A stretch of DNA of 64,000 nt, from assembly GCF_004366075.1 (NCBI RefSeq), contig NZ_SODU01000003.1, positions 62,001-126,000 on the forward strand, written 5' to 3'. Position 1 is the first letter of the stretch. Each line of letters starts with the position of its first letter. A program made the position numbers and the translations under genes. This DNA is from Kribbella pratensis. GTDB lineage: Bacteria > Actinomycetota > Actinomycetes > Propionibacteriales > Kribbellaceae. Below are positions 49,775 to 58,258 of the stretch, in pieces. The notes under the pieces are model-generated. The model was given only the letters and a program-made list of their open reading frames with translations. It was not told the DNA's origin and made no database searches.

Positions 49775-50884
49775 CTATTGGACGAGCGCCTCGGTACGGC
49801 GCTCGACGGGGGTGAACTCGACGTTCAATCCGAAGCAGGACGGGCCGAAGACGGCAAGCGCCTCGGGTGTTCGCATCAGGTCGGGTGTGGAGATGCCCAC
49901 CACGGTCACGCGCTGGCCGTAGCGCAGGCCTTCCGTGGTGATCGGCTCCGCGGTGTCCGCCTCCAGTACGCAGATCAGGTCCGGCACGGTGCACACCACC
50001 TCTCCGTCGACCTCCGCGACCAGGTTCTCGTTCTGGAAGCGCAGCTCGAGCTGTGACGTCCCGTCGTACCCGGTGAAGCGTGCCCGTCCACGCGCGAAGC
50101 CCTCGAGGGTACGGCGTTCCACGTCGACGACCTTCCCGCGGAACAGCACCCGCAGGTGGTTGTAGAGCGTCGGAGCCAGCGCCGCCCGCACAGCCTCGAT
50201 CGGGTCCTCGTGCGCCGCCCGCGCCTCCCGGACAGCGCGCCCGATCGACAAACCGAGTGAGAGCGTCCGCGGTACGGCGGTCCGCTTCACCTCCGCGCCC
50301 GTCATCGAGTACTCCGCGATGTGCGCAACCCCGCCGAGCCGGATGGTGATCCCCCGCGCCAGCCACTCCATCTGCTTGTTGTCCGCGCCGGTGTCGATCA
50401 CCACGGTCTCATCGTGTTCCCCGGCGATCGCCATCGGCGACCCGGGGACGCCGTACACCGAGAACGTCTCCATCTGCAGTTCGGGGAACGCCCGCCCCAT
50501 CCCGTCCGCGTCGACGACCGGCAGCCCGGTCCGCGCGGCGACGAGCAGCGGGATCATCGAGTTGATGCCGCCGCACTCGATCGGCATCGTCGCGTCGGCG
50601 CGCCGGCCGAGGTGCTTCTCGAGGGCGCGCAGGGCGCCGACCGGTTCGCTGCCGCGCGGGATCTTCTCCACGATCACGGTCGGCGCGCCCATCTGCGCGG
50701 TCGGGATGACGAACGCGTCGTCGTCCAGCTCGTCCGGATCGAGCACCGTGATCGGGCCGTGCTCACGGATCGCCTGCTCGACGAGCAACCGCCCGATCAG
50801 CGGATCACCGCCACCACCTGTCCCGAGGATCGCCGCCCCGCGAGCGAGATCCTTGAGGTGCTCGATCCCGAGTTGCCAGCTCAT
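49775..50884 (-). CDS. DUF917 family protein, copy (b)
   Basis: A 369-residue protein with the full family set: ILGTGGGGDPLIGRLLVEQA, MGAPTVIVEKIPRGSEP, ECGGINSMIPLLVAARTGLP and VVDADGMGRAFPELQMETFS. Closely similar to copy c through the whole length. The enzyme reaction is not certain; the family co-occurs with HyuA-like hydantoinase or oxoprolinase proteins, as here. The ATG overlaps the stop of copy c by four bases. Confidence 0.9.
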   Translation of the reverse strand: MSWQLGIEHLKDLARGAAILGTGGGGDPLIGRLLVEQAIREHGPITVLDPDELDDDAFVIPTAQMGAPTVIVEKIPRGSEPVGALRALEKHLGRRADATMPIECGGINSMIPLLVAARTGLPVVDADGMGRAFPELQMETFSVYGVPGSPMAIAGEHDETVVIDTGADNKQMEWLARGITIRLGGVAHIAEYSMTGAEVKRTAVPRTLSLGLSIGRAVREARAAHEDPIEAVRAALAPTLYNHLRVLFRGKVVDVERRTLEGFARGRARFTGYDGTSQLELRFQNENLVAEVDGEVVCTVPDLICVLEADTAEPITTEGLRYGQRVTVVGISTPDLMRTPEALAVFGPSCFGLNVEFTPVERRTEALVQ

Positions 50885-51948
50885 GCCAGTGCCCGGATCG
50901 GGTCGAGGTCGTAGCCGAAGTACCGGGGGCCGACCAGCTCGATGCCTTCCGGAGAGTGCCAGCGTTCGTCGGCCGGTGCGGCGAGCACGCTGACCCGGTG
51001 GCCGTAGCGCAGCGCCTCGGTGGTGATCGGCTCGCCCGACTCGGTGTCGAGCACGATGATCAGGTCCGGCGTGGTCGCCACCGCCGCCCCGTCGAGCTCA
51101 GCGACCAGGTGCTCGTTCTGGAACCGCAGCACCAGCAGCCGGCCGTGTGAGGCATCCAGTCCATCGACCGCCGCGTCACCGCGCGCGAAGCCGGTTGCCG
51201 TACGGCGTTGCACGTCGACGACCTTGCCCACGTGCAGCAGTCGACCGCCCAACTCGTCCACGACGGCCGCGACCGGATCGGTGTGCGAACGCTGGGCCTG
51301 CTCGATGGCGCGGCCGATCGTGACGCACTTGCTGAGGGTCCCGGCGACGAACGAGCCGCGGGCCTCCGCGCCGGTCATCGCGTACAGCGAGACGATCGCC
51401 GAGCACCCCATGTCGATGGTCGCCGAGCGCGCCAGCCGTTCGGCCCATTCGTTGGTGACCGTGTCGAAGACGCCGCGGTTGCCCTTCTCGTCGACGATCG
51501 ACATCGGCGTCGCCTCGATGCCGGCGAGCGTCGGCAGCACCATCTGGAGTTCGGGGAACGCGCGGCCCATGCCGTCGCCGTCCACCAGCGGCAGTCCGAG
51601 TTGCGCGGCGGCGATCACCGGGACGGTCGAGTTGACCCCGCCGGCCTCGATACAGGCCAAGTGGCTCGGCGTCTTCCCGACATACTTCGCGAGCGTCTGC
51701 ACCGCGACCGAGATCTGGTCGGCGGACGGCAACTTCTCCACCATCACGGTCGGCGCGCCCATCATCGCCACCGGGAGTACGGACGCGTCGTCCGGAAGGT
51801 CGCCGACGGCAACGATCTCGACCGGCCCGTGCTCGCGCAACGCCTGCTCGGCCAGCAGCCGCCCGATGTGCGGATCCCCGCCACCCCCGGTGCCCAGCAC
51901 GGCGGCACCGCGGGCGAGGGCACCCAGATCTTCAGCACGCAGCTTCAT
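50881..51948 (-). CDS. DUF917 family protein, copy (c)
   Basis: A 355-residue protein with LGTGGGGDPHIGRLLAEQAL, MGAPTVMVEKLPSADQI, IEAGGVNSTVPVIAAAQLGL and LVDGDGMGRAFPELQMVLPT. It shares with copy b the C-terminal pattern of TTPDLIIVLDTESGEPITTE and ALRYGHRVSVL. It may form a hetero-oligomer with copy b. The HyuA-like gene lies 109 bp upstream, with a small inverted repeat between. Confidence 0.9.
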   Translation of the reverse strand: MKLRAEDLGALARGAAVLGTGGGGDPHIGRLLAEQALREHGPVEIVAVGDLPDDASVLPVAMMGAPTVMVEKLPSADQISVAVQTLAKYVGKTPSHLACIEAGGVNSTVPVIAAAQLGLPLVDGDGMGRAFPELQMVLPTLAGIEATPMSIVDEKGNRGVFDTVTNEWAERLARSATIDMGCSAIVSLYAMTGAEARGSFVAGTLSKCVTIGRAIEQAQRSHTDPVAAVVDELGGRLLHVGKVVDVQRRTATGFARGDAAVDGLDASHGRLLVLRFQNEHLVAELDGAAVATTPDLIIVLDTESGEPITTEALRYGHRVSVLAAPADERWHSPEGIELVGPRYFGYDLDPIRALA

Positions 51949-51976
51949 CGCAACCACTCCACCCCGGACGTCAGGC

Positions 51977-52042
51977 CCATCACAATTGCCGACTCCGCCG
52001 CCCGTCCCGCGTGGCCGGTCGCTCGCGCCGCATTTGTGATGG
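51977..52042. repeat. Spaced inverted repeat between HyuA-like and DUF917 genes
   Basis: CCATCACAA (51977-51985) and TTGTGATGG (52034-52042) pair over 9 bp with a 48-nt loop. Could be a PucR operator, a processing hairpin or chance. Confidence 0.5.
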
Positions 52043-52057
52043 CGTGGCGGTCCGCGC

Positions 52058-53629
52058 TCACGACGCAGCCCCCAGCCGGAGGTCGCCGACTGCCTTGCAG
52101 CGGATCCGAGTCGCGTTGCCGGGGAGGTACGGGATCGGGACCTCGTCGAAGTCCACGATCCGCACGGCCGCCGGATCGGCGCCGGCGGCGATCGCGCGGT
52201 CGACGGCCTCCTGCCGCGCCTCGTCCACCACCGCGTCCCGGCGGCCCGGGTCGATCGCGTACACCCGGTCGACCTCGCCGCCGACCTGCGCGATCGCGGC
52301 ACCGATCGCGTTCGCGACCGCGAAGTGGTCCGGGCGATGGACGGCGAGACTGCCGGGGAGATCGTCCGGAAGCAGGATCGACCCGCCGCCGACCGCCACC
52401 ACCGGCAGCGGGTCCGGCGACGTACGCATCCGCTCCACGGCGTCGGCGATGTCCGCCGCGACCCTGGCGAGTGCGGCCTTCACCAGTGTCGGATCGAGAC
52501 CGGCGACTGCGGCCGGGTCCCCGACCTCGGCCCGTCCCGCGGCGACCGCGATGTCCGTCGCGGTGAGCGTTTTACCGCCGAAGACCAGTGCCTCCGAGGT
52601 CAGCCGGTAGCCGACCGAGCGCGGGCCGACGCTCACCTGGTCGTTGCCCTCGGCCACCAGACTGCCACCGCCGATCCCGATGCTGAGTACGTCGGGCATC
52701 CGGAAGTTGGTCCGCACCCCGGCGACGTCGACCTCGGTCGTCGCCTCCCGCGGGAAGCCGTGGGTGAGTACGCCGACATCGCTCGTCGTACCGCCGACGT
52801 CGACGACCGCGCACGTGTCGAGGCCGGACAGCAGCGCCGCGCCGCGCATCGAGTTGGTCGGGCCGGACGCGAACGTGGCGACCGGGTACCGGCGGGCGAA
52901 GTCGACGTCCATCAGGGTGCCGTCGTTCTGGCTCAGGTACAGCGGTGCGGAGATCCCGTGACCGGCGACCGCGCCGGACAGTCCGTCGACGATGCTCGCC
53001 GCCAGCTCACGGAGCGCGGCGTTGATGATGGTCGCGTTCTCCCGCTCCAGCAGGCCGATCCGGCCGATCTCGTGCGACATCGAGATCGCCACGTCGTCGC
53101 CGAGCTCGGCCCGGAGGATCTCGGCCGCGCGCAGCTCGAACTCGTTGCTCACCGGCGAGAACACCGACGAGATCGCCACCGACCGGACGCCGTGCGCCAC
53201 CATGTCCGCGGCGTGCCGACGCAGCTCGTCCGGGTCCAGTTCGGCGATGTGCCGGCCGTCGAACTCGTGACCGCCGTGCGCCAGGTAGCTGCGGCCGCTG
53301 ATCGCCTCGACCAGCCGCTCGGGCCAGTCGACGAGCGGCGGCAGGGACGCGGTGGCGGGCAGTCCGAGCCGCAGCGCCGCGGTCGGTGCCAGCCGCCGCG
53401 CCTCGACGAGCGCGTTGATGAAGTGCGTGGTGCCGATCATCACGGCCTGCACCTGCGCCGGGTCGAAGGATCGCTCCGCCTGCAGCCGGTCCAGGGTGTC
53501 GATGATGCCGGCCGTCACGTCCGCGCTGGTCGCCGACTTGTTCGCCGCCAGCACCCGAACATCGCCGCCGGTGCCGTCCAGCAGCACGGCGTCGGTGTTC
53601 GTGCCACCGACATCGATGCCGATACGCAT
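52058..53629 (-). CDS. Hydantoinase/oxoprolinase family protein (HyuA-like)
   Basis: A 523-residue ATP-dependent ring-opening enzyme of the HyuA family. The phosphate motif is MRIGIDVGGTNTDAVLLDG at the start, and a second, VVDVGGTTSDVGVLTHG, lies in the middle; the connecting NDGTLMDVDFARRYPVATFA and TSNMR-like segment also fit. The ATG at 53629 follows GGGAGGATC. It would open a hydantoin, oxoproline or related ring. It lies 24 bp after the NCS1 permease gene and upstream of the three DUF917 genes. Confidence 0.9.
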   Translation of the reverse strand: MRIGIDVGGTNTDAVLLDGTGGDVRVLAANKSATSADVTAGIIDTLDRLQAERSFDPAQVQAVMIGTTHFINALVEARRLAPTAALRLGLPATASLPPLVDWPERLVEAISGRSYLAHGGHEFDGRHIAELDPDELRRHAADMVAHGVRSVAISSVFSPVSNEFELRAAEILRAELGDDVAISMSHEIGRIGLLERENATIINAALRELAASIVDGLSGAVAGHGISAPLYLSQNDGTLMDVDFARRYPVATFASGPTNSMRGAALLSGLDTCAVVDVGGTTSDVGVLTHGFPREATTEVDVAGVRTNFRMPDVLSIGIGGGSLVAEGNDQVSVGPRSVGYRLTSEALVFGGKTLTATDIAVAAGRAEVGDPAAVAGLDPTLVKAALARVAADIADAVERMRTSPDPLPVVAVGGGSILLPDDLPGSLAVHRPDHFAVANAIGAAIAQVGGEVDRVYAIDPGRRDAVVDEARQEAVDRAIAAGADPAAVRIVDFDEVPIPYLPGNATRIRCKAVGDLRLGAAS

Positions 53630-53653
53630 TCCAGATCCTCCCGTTGGTGACAC

Positions 53654-55000
53654 TCAGTTGGTCGCGGGTACGGCGGTGGCCGGGGCCGGCTCGCTGTCCA
53701 TCGTGCGGCTCGTTCCGAGACCGCGGATCAGTCCGAGCTTGCCTGCCACGACGTACGCGAGGAAGCCGACGACGAGCGAGTTGATGCTCGGCAGGCCCCA
53801 CGCGACGTACTTGCCGATCAGCGCGGCGCCGATCCAGATCACGATCGTGGCCGGTACCCAGGTCGGCGCGGTCGCGGGCAGCGTGCCGGTCGCGCGGGAA
53901 GCCTCGAGGTCGGGGCGCCAGCGCTTCACCACGAAGTACTCCGCGACCATGATCCCGGCGATCGGCGGGAACGCGACGCCGAGCACGATCAGGAAGTCGG
54001 TGAACTTGTCCAGGATCCCGCCCGCGGCGAGCACACTGCCGAGGACACCGACCACGAGCGTGACGGCGGCCCGGTTGACGTGCCGGCCGAAGACGGTGCC
54101 GATGAAGTTCACCACGCCGAGGCCGGAGCTGTAGAGGTTCCAGTCGTTGATCTTGATCGTGCCCAGGATGATCACCAGCGTGCCGACCCAGCCGACCGAC
54201 GAGGTGACGATGGTGACCACGTCCGCCGAGCCGATCGCGTGCGCCAGCAGTACGCCGACCAGACCGATCACGTACTCGCCGAGGGTGATGCCGAGCACGG
54301 TCTGCTTCACCACGTCGCCGACCGTCCGGTTGAAGCGGGTCATGTCCGGGGTGATCACCGCGCCGACGATGAATCCACCGGCGACCAGCGTCGTACCCTC
54401 CAGCAGACTCAGGTGCGGACCGGCCGGTGCGGCGTTGACCAGCGAGCCGAAGCTGTGGTCGGACAGCTCGCTGATGATCGACCAGCCGACCAGGAGCAGG
54501 AAGGCCGGGACGGTCACGTAGGCGACCCAGGCCATCGAGTGGAAGCCGCGCAGGACGACGAGCGTGACGGCGAGACCGAAGACGAGCGACCAGCCCCAGG
54601 TCGGCAGGACGCCGACCAGCTGGCTCAGCCCGGCCGCGGACACCGCCGACTGGATCCCGAACCAGCCGATCAGGCTGATCCCGATCGCCAGCCCGATCAG
54701 CGACGAGCCGGCCTGGCCGAACCCGGTCCAGCGCGCGATCACCGAGGTCTGCAGGCCCTCGCGGGCGCCGATCACGCCGATCAGGATCGCCACCAGTTCG
54801 AGGACCACCGCGCCCAGCGTGAGCGCCCAGAACGCGGACCAGAAACTCATCCCGAACCCGAGCGTCGCGCCGAGCAGGAACTGACTGAGCGCCGAGATCT
54901 GCCCGAAGCGCTGGGTCGCGACCGACCACCACGAGTACCGTGCGTGGTCAGGGACCCTGGCGAGCGCGTAGTCGTCCGCACCAACAGATGTACCGGCCAT
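53654..55000 (-). CDS. NCS1-family nucleobase/hydantoin permease
   Basis: A 448-residue membrane protein with about 12 helices of the NCS1 family (CodB/Mhp1). Typical segments are YSWWSVATQRFGQISALSQF, GWFGIQSAVSAAGLSQLVGV and ITLGEYVIGLVGVLLAHAIG. Substrates of the family are cytosine, purines, allantoin and hydantoins; the HyuA-like neighbour favours a hydantoin-type ring. The ATG at 55000 follows TGGAGG. It is the first gene of the operon. Confidence 0.9.
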   Translation of the reverse strand: MAGTSVGADDYALARVPDHARYSWWSVATQRFGQISALSQFLLGATLGFGMSFWSAFWALTLGAVVLELVAILIGVIGAREGLQTSVIARWTGFGQAGSSLIGLAIGISLIGWFGIQSAVSAAGLSQLVGVLPTWGWSLVFGLAVTLVVLRGFHSMAWVAYVTVPAFLLLVGWSIISELSDHSFGSLVNAAPAGPHLSLLEGTTLVAGGFIVGAVITPDMTRFNRTVGDVVKQTVLGITLGEYVIGLVGVLLAHAIGSADVVTIVTSSVGWVGTLVIILGTIKINDWNLYSSGLGVVNFIGTVFGRHVNRAAVTLVVGVLGSVLAAGGILDKFTDFLIVLGVAFPPIAGIMVAEYFVVKRWRPDLEASRATGTLPATAPTWVPATIVIWIGAALIGKYVAWGLPSINSLVVGFLAYVVAGKLGLIRGLGTSRTMDSEPAPATAVPATN

Positions 55001-55173
55001 GGAAACCTCCAGCCCTGGGATTTCACTGACCGTACGTCGGTTGCAGACGCCCCTCACCGTGGAATCTGCACACCCGGTGGGTCCTGACTGTGCAACCGGC
55101 CCACCTCGCCGCCCTTGTCGCGATGGCTGGTCGCGTGCTGCGGTTGCTCGGCGCACCCACAGTAGTTGGTCGT

Positions 55174-55470
55174 TCAGGCAGGCTGCCAGACGACCTGCAA
55201 CCCGTCGCGTCTGGCGATCTGCTCGACCCGGTGCGCCACCCGGGCACTCTGCTGCTCGAGCTCGGCCGCGTCTTCCGCCTCGAGCCGCAGCACCAACTCC
55301 TGAGGCGCGGCACGCACCGACCAGGTCGCCGTACCGAGGTCGACGACCAACTCGTCGGCGGACGTGGACAGCACCGTCAACCCACCCGGGCCGTGCGACA
55401 TGTGGCTCGTCAGCTGAGCGAGATACCGATCCGCACGCGCCGTACCGAGCCGTGCTTCGAGAGCCGCCAC
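55174..55470 (-). CDS. DUF2218 domain protein
   Basis: A 98-residue cytoplasmic protein. The start ARADRYLAQLTSHMSHGPGG and the middle TWSVRAAPQELVLRLEAEDA followed by VAHRVEQIARRDGLQVVWQP match the DUF2218 pattern. No function is known. The GTG at 55470 lies 15 bp from a perfect palindrome next to a divergent TetR gene, so it is likely under its control. Confidence 0.82.
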   Translation of the reverse strand: MAALEARLGTARADRYLAQLTSHMSHGPGGLTVLSTSADELVVDLGTATWSVRAAPQELVLRLEAEDAAELEQQSARVAHRVEQIARRDGLQVVWQPA

Positions 55471-55484
55471 GGCACCCTCCTTTT

Positions 55485-55503
55485 TCGAGACACTGTGTCT
55501 CGA
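55485..55503. promoter_or_regulatory. Perfect palindromic TetR operator
   Basis: TCGAGACACTGTGTCTCGA is a perfect 19-bp palindrome with a central T in the 65-bp gap between the divergent DUF2218 and TetR genes. Confidence 0.85.
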
Positions 55504-55535
55504 TCATAGGCAGACTGTCCCGCTAGAATCCAGCC

Positions 55536-56081
55536 ATGCCGAAGTTGTGGAACGACAGCATCGCCACCCACCGCCAGGCGGTCCGGGAAGCGATCCTCGA
55601 CGCCACCGCCGCGCTCGTCGCCGAACGCGGACTGACCGGCATCACCATGGCCGAGGTCGCGCACCGCGCCGGTGTCGGGCGGGCGACGCTCTACAAGTAC
55701 TTTGCCGACGTCGACTCGGTCCTCACCGCCTGGCACCAGCGTCAGGTCGCCGGGCACCTGCAACAGCTCTCCGAGATCTGGGAGCGGACCCATCGCATCG
55801 ACGACGTGCTGGAGGCGTACGCGTTCATCTGCCACGAGCACCCGCCGGCCGAGGCCGCCTCGTCAGTGCATCGGTCGGAGCACGTCGGTCACGCCCGCGA
55901 GCATCTGGTGGAGTTCATCGCGGAGCGGCTGGGTGCGGTGCGCGACGACGTACCGCCGAAGGAGTTGGCGACGTACTGCGTGCACGCTCTCCAAGCAGCA
56001 GGCGCCGTACCGTCGAAAGCGGCGGTACGGCGCCTGGTGCAGGTCACGCTGGACGGGCTACGAAGCCAACCGGGTGGGTGA
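55536..56081 (+). CDS. TetR-family transcriptional regulator
   Basis: A 181-residue protein. The HTH is at about residues 33-75 (LTGITMAEVAHRAGVGRATL followed by YKYFADVDSVLTAWH). The C-terminal part is short and of no identified class. It diverges from DUF2218 across a 19-bp palindrome, the clearest operator in the window. The end overlaps the copper ATPase gene by 24 bp on the opposite strand. Confidence 0.9.
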   Translation: MPKLWNDSIATHRQAVREAILDATAALVAERGLTGITMAEVAHRAGVGRATLYKYFADVDSVLTAWHQRQVAGHLQQLSEIWERTHRIDDVLEAYAFICHEHPPAEAASSVHRSEHVGHAREHLVEFIAERLGAVRDDVPPKELATYCVHALQAAGAVPSKAAVRRLVQVTLDGLRSQPGG

Positions 56082-58169
56082 GAGGTCGAGGCGGCGGAGC
56101 AGCTGGGCGTTGAGAGCTACGACGATCGTGGAGACCGACATCAGGAGGGCGCCGGCGGCGGGCGAGACGACCACTCCGGCGAAGGCGAGGACTCCGGCGG
56201 CCAGCGGGACCGTGATCACGTTGTAGCCGGTGGCCCACACGAGGTTCTGCCACATCTTGCGGTAGCTCGCCTTGGACAGCTCGATGACCGAGAGGACAGC
56301 GCGCGGGTCGTCGGCGGCGAGGACGACGCCGGCGGACTCGATCGCGACGTCGGTGCCGGCGCCGATCGCGATCCCGACCTCGGCCCGAGCCAGCGCCGGC
56401 GCGTCGTTCACCCCGTCACCGACCATCGCGACCTTCAGCCCACGGGACTGCAACTCCGCGACCTTGGCGTCCTTGTCCTGCGGCAGCACCTCGGCGAAGA
56501 CCTCGTCGATGCCCAGTTCCTTCGCCACCGCCTCGGCGACCTGGTGCGCGTCACCCGTGATCATCGCGACCTTCACCCCACGCTTGTGCAGCGCGGCGAC
56601 CGCCTGCCGGGACTCTTCGCGGACCGCGTCCTCGAGCGCGATCGCACCCAGCACCTGCCCGTCCCGAACCACATGCAGCACCGCGGCCCCGCGAGCCTTC
56701 CAGTCGGCGACCTCCGCGTCGAGCGCGTCCGGCTCGGCCAGGCCGTTCTCCCGCAGGTACGCCGGTCCGCCGACCGCAACCTCCGAACCGTTCACGACCG
56801 CCTGCACGCCGCGACCGGTGAGCGACCGGAAGTCCGTAGCCGCCACCCGCCCGCCACCGACCGGAACCCGGTCGGCATGCGCACGAACGATTGCCTTCGC
56901 CAACGGATGCTCGCTGTCGGCCTCGACAGCAGCGGCCAGCTCCAGCAACTCGTCCTCCGACACCGCGTCGGCAGTGGCGACCCCGGTGACAGCCGGCTCG
57001 CCCTTCGTCAACGTGCCGGTCTTGTCGAACAGGACCGCGTCGATCGTCCGCATCCGCTCCAGCGCGAGCCGGTTCTTCACGAGTACGCCGGCCCTCGCCG
57101 CACGCTCCGTGGAGATCGCGATCACCAGCGGGATGGCCAGCCCGAGGGCATGGGGGCAGGCGATCACCAGGACGGTCACGGTTCGCGTCACGGCCTCGTC
57201 GAGCTTGCCGAGGAGCGCCCAGACCACGAACGTGATCAGACCGGCGATCGACGCGAAGTAGAAGAGGAACGCGGCGGCGCGATCCGCGAGCGCCTGCGCA
57301 CGGGACGACGAGGCCTGTGCCTCAGCCACCAACCGCTGGATGCCGGCCAGTGCCGTGTCGTCGCCGACGGCGGTGATCTCGACCCGCAGAGCGTTGTCCG
57401 TGGCAACAGTTCCCGCGACCACGGCGTCACCGACCGCCCGGGACACCGGCCGCGATTCGCCGGTGATCATCGACTCGTCGACCTCGGCCTGCCCCTCGAC
57501 CACGGTGCCGTCCGCCGGCACCCTTCCACCGGAACGCACCAGGACGACATCACCGGCCTGCAACTCGTGCAACGACACCTGGACGACCCCGTCGTCGGTG
57601 ACCTTCTCGGCCGAGTCCGGAAGCAGCGCGGCCAACGCGTCGAGCGCACCGGATGCCGCGCCGAGCGCCCGCATCTCCAGCCAGTGCCCGAGCAGCATGA
57701 TCACGATCAGCAGCGCGAGCTCCCACCAGAAGTCCAGGTCGAACCCGCCGATCCGCAGCGTGGTCACCCACGACGCGACGAACGCGACGGTGATCGCCAT
57801 CGAGATCAGCAGCATCATCCCCGGGCGACGCGATTTCAGCTCGCTCCAGCCACCGGTCAGGAACGGCTGACCGCCGTACACGAAGATCACCGTGCCGAGC
57901 ACCGGCGCGATCAACCCCGCTCCGGCGAAGTCCGGCCGCATGTACCCCAGCAGGTCCGCGAACATCTCGCTGAAGAACACCACCGGCACCGCCAGCCCCA
58001 GGCTAATCCAGAACCGGTCCTTGAACTGCGCCGCATGATCCCCGTGCCCACCGTGCCCGCTGTGCGCGTCGTGCCCACTGTGCCCGTCATGCCCGCTGTG
58101 CGCGTCGTGCCCGCCGTGGTTCATGTGGTCCTCGTGACCACCGCGCTCGTGCCGCTCATGCTCGTCCAT
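56058..58169 (-). CDS. CopB-type copper/heavy-metal-translocating P-type ATPase
   Basis: A 703-residue P1B ATPase. It has the membrane motif CPH (VIACPHALGLAIPLV), which marks the CopB subgroup instead of CPC, plus DKTGTLTKGE, TGESRPVS and GDGVNDAPALA. The N-terminus (residues about 1-50) has a His-rich chain of G-H-D-x-H-S-type repeats likely to bind Cu. Upstream lies a CsoR-type palindrome. No chaperone or CsoR gene is nearby. Confidence 0.92.
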   Translation of the reverse strand: MDEHERHERGGHEDHMNHGGHDAHSGHDGHSGHDAHSGHGGHGDHAAQFKDRFWISLGLAVPVVFFSEMFADLLGYMRPDFAGAGLIAPVLGTVIFVYGGQPFLTGGWSELKSRRPGMMLLISMAITVAFVASWVTTLRIGGFDLDFWWELALLIVIMLLGHWLEMRALGAASGALDALAALLPDSAEKVTDDGVVQVSLHELQAGDVVLVRSGGRVPADGTVVEGQAEVDESMITGESRPVSRAVGDAVVAGTVATDNALRVEITAVGDDTALAGIQRLVAEAQASSSRAQALADRAAAFLFYFASIAGLITFVVWALLGKLDEAVTRTVTVLVIACPHALGLAIPLVIAISTERAARAGVLVKNRLALERMRTIDAVLFDKTGTLTKGEPAVTGVATADAVSEDELLELAAAVEADSEHPLAKAIVRAHADRVPVGGGRVAATDFRSLTGRGVQAVVNGSEVAVGGPAYLRENGLAEPDALDAEVADWKARGAAVLHVVRDGQVLGAIALEDAVREESRQAVAALHKRGVKVAMITGDAHQVAEAVAKELGIDEVFAEVLPQDKDAKVAELQSRGLKVAMVGDGVNDAPALARAEVGIAIGAGTDVAIESAGVVLAADDPRAVLSVIELSKASYRKMWQNLVWATGYNVITVPLAAGVLAFAGVVVSPAAGALLMSVSTIVVALNAQLLRRLDLSPTRLAS

Positions 58170-58178
58170 GCGTCAGAA

Positions 58179-58197
58179 GATACCCCTAGGGGGTATC
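58179..58197. promoter_or_regulatory. CsoR-type copper operator
   Basis: GATACCCCTAGGGGGTATC, nearly perfect palindrome with the TACCC...GGGTA arms seen in CsoR boxes, lies 10 bp before the copper ATPase ATG. The repressor must be encoded elsewhere. Confidence 0.8.
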
Positions 58198-58215
58198 AGA
58201 AATCAAGGCACGGAA

Positions 58216-58245
58216 AAGCCCCGCCACCTGAAGGTGACGGGGCTT
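58216..58245 (-). terminator. Intrinsic terminator after the ABC-F gene
   Basis: Arms AAGCCCCGCCACCT and AGGTGACGGGGCTT pair with one mismatch; on the minus strand the stem is followed by TTTTCC. It lies 14 bp after the ABC-F stop and before the copper operator. Confidence 0.82.
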
Positions 58246-58258
58246 ACCTCCGAACCGG

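Noticed and set aside
58021..58165. Tandem DNA repeats near the copper ATPase start
   Set aside because: They encode the His-rich N-terminus of the ATPase and vary at codon third positions, so they are part of the protein and not a separate element.
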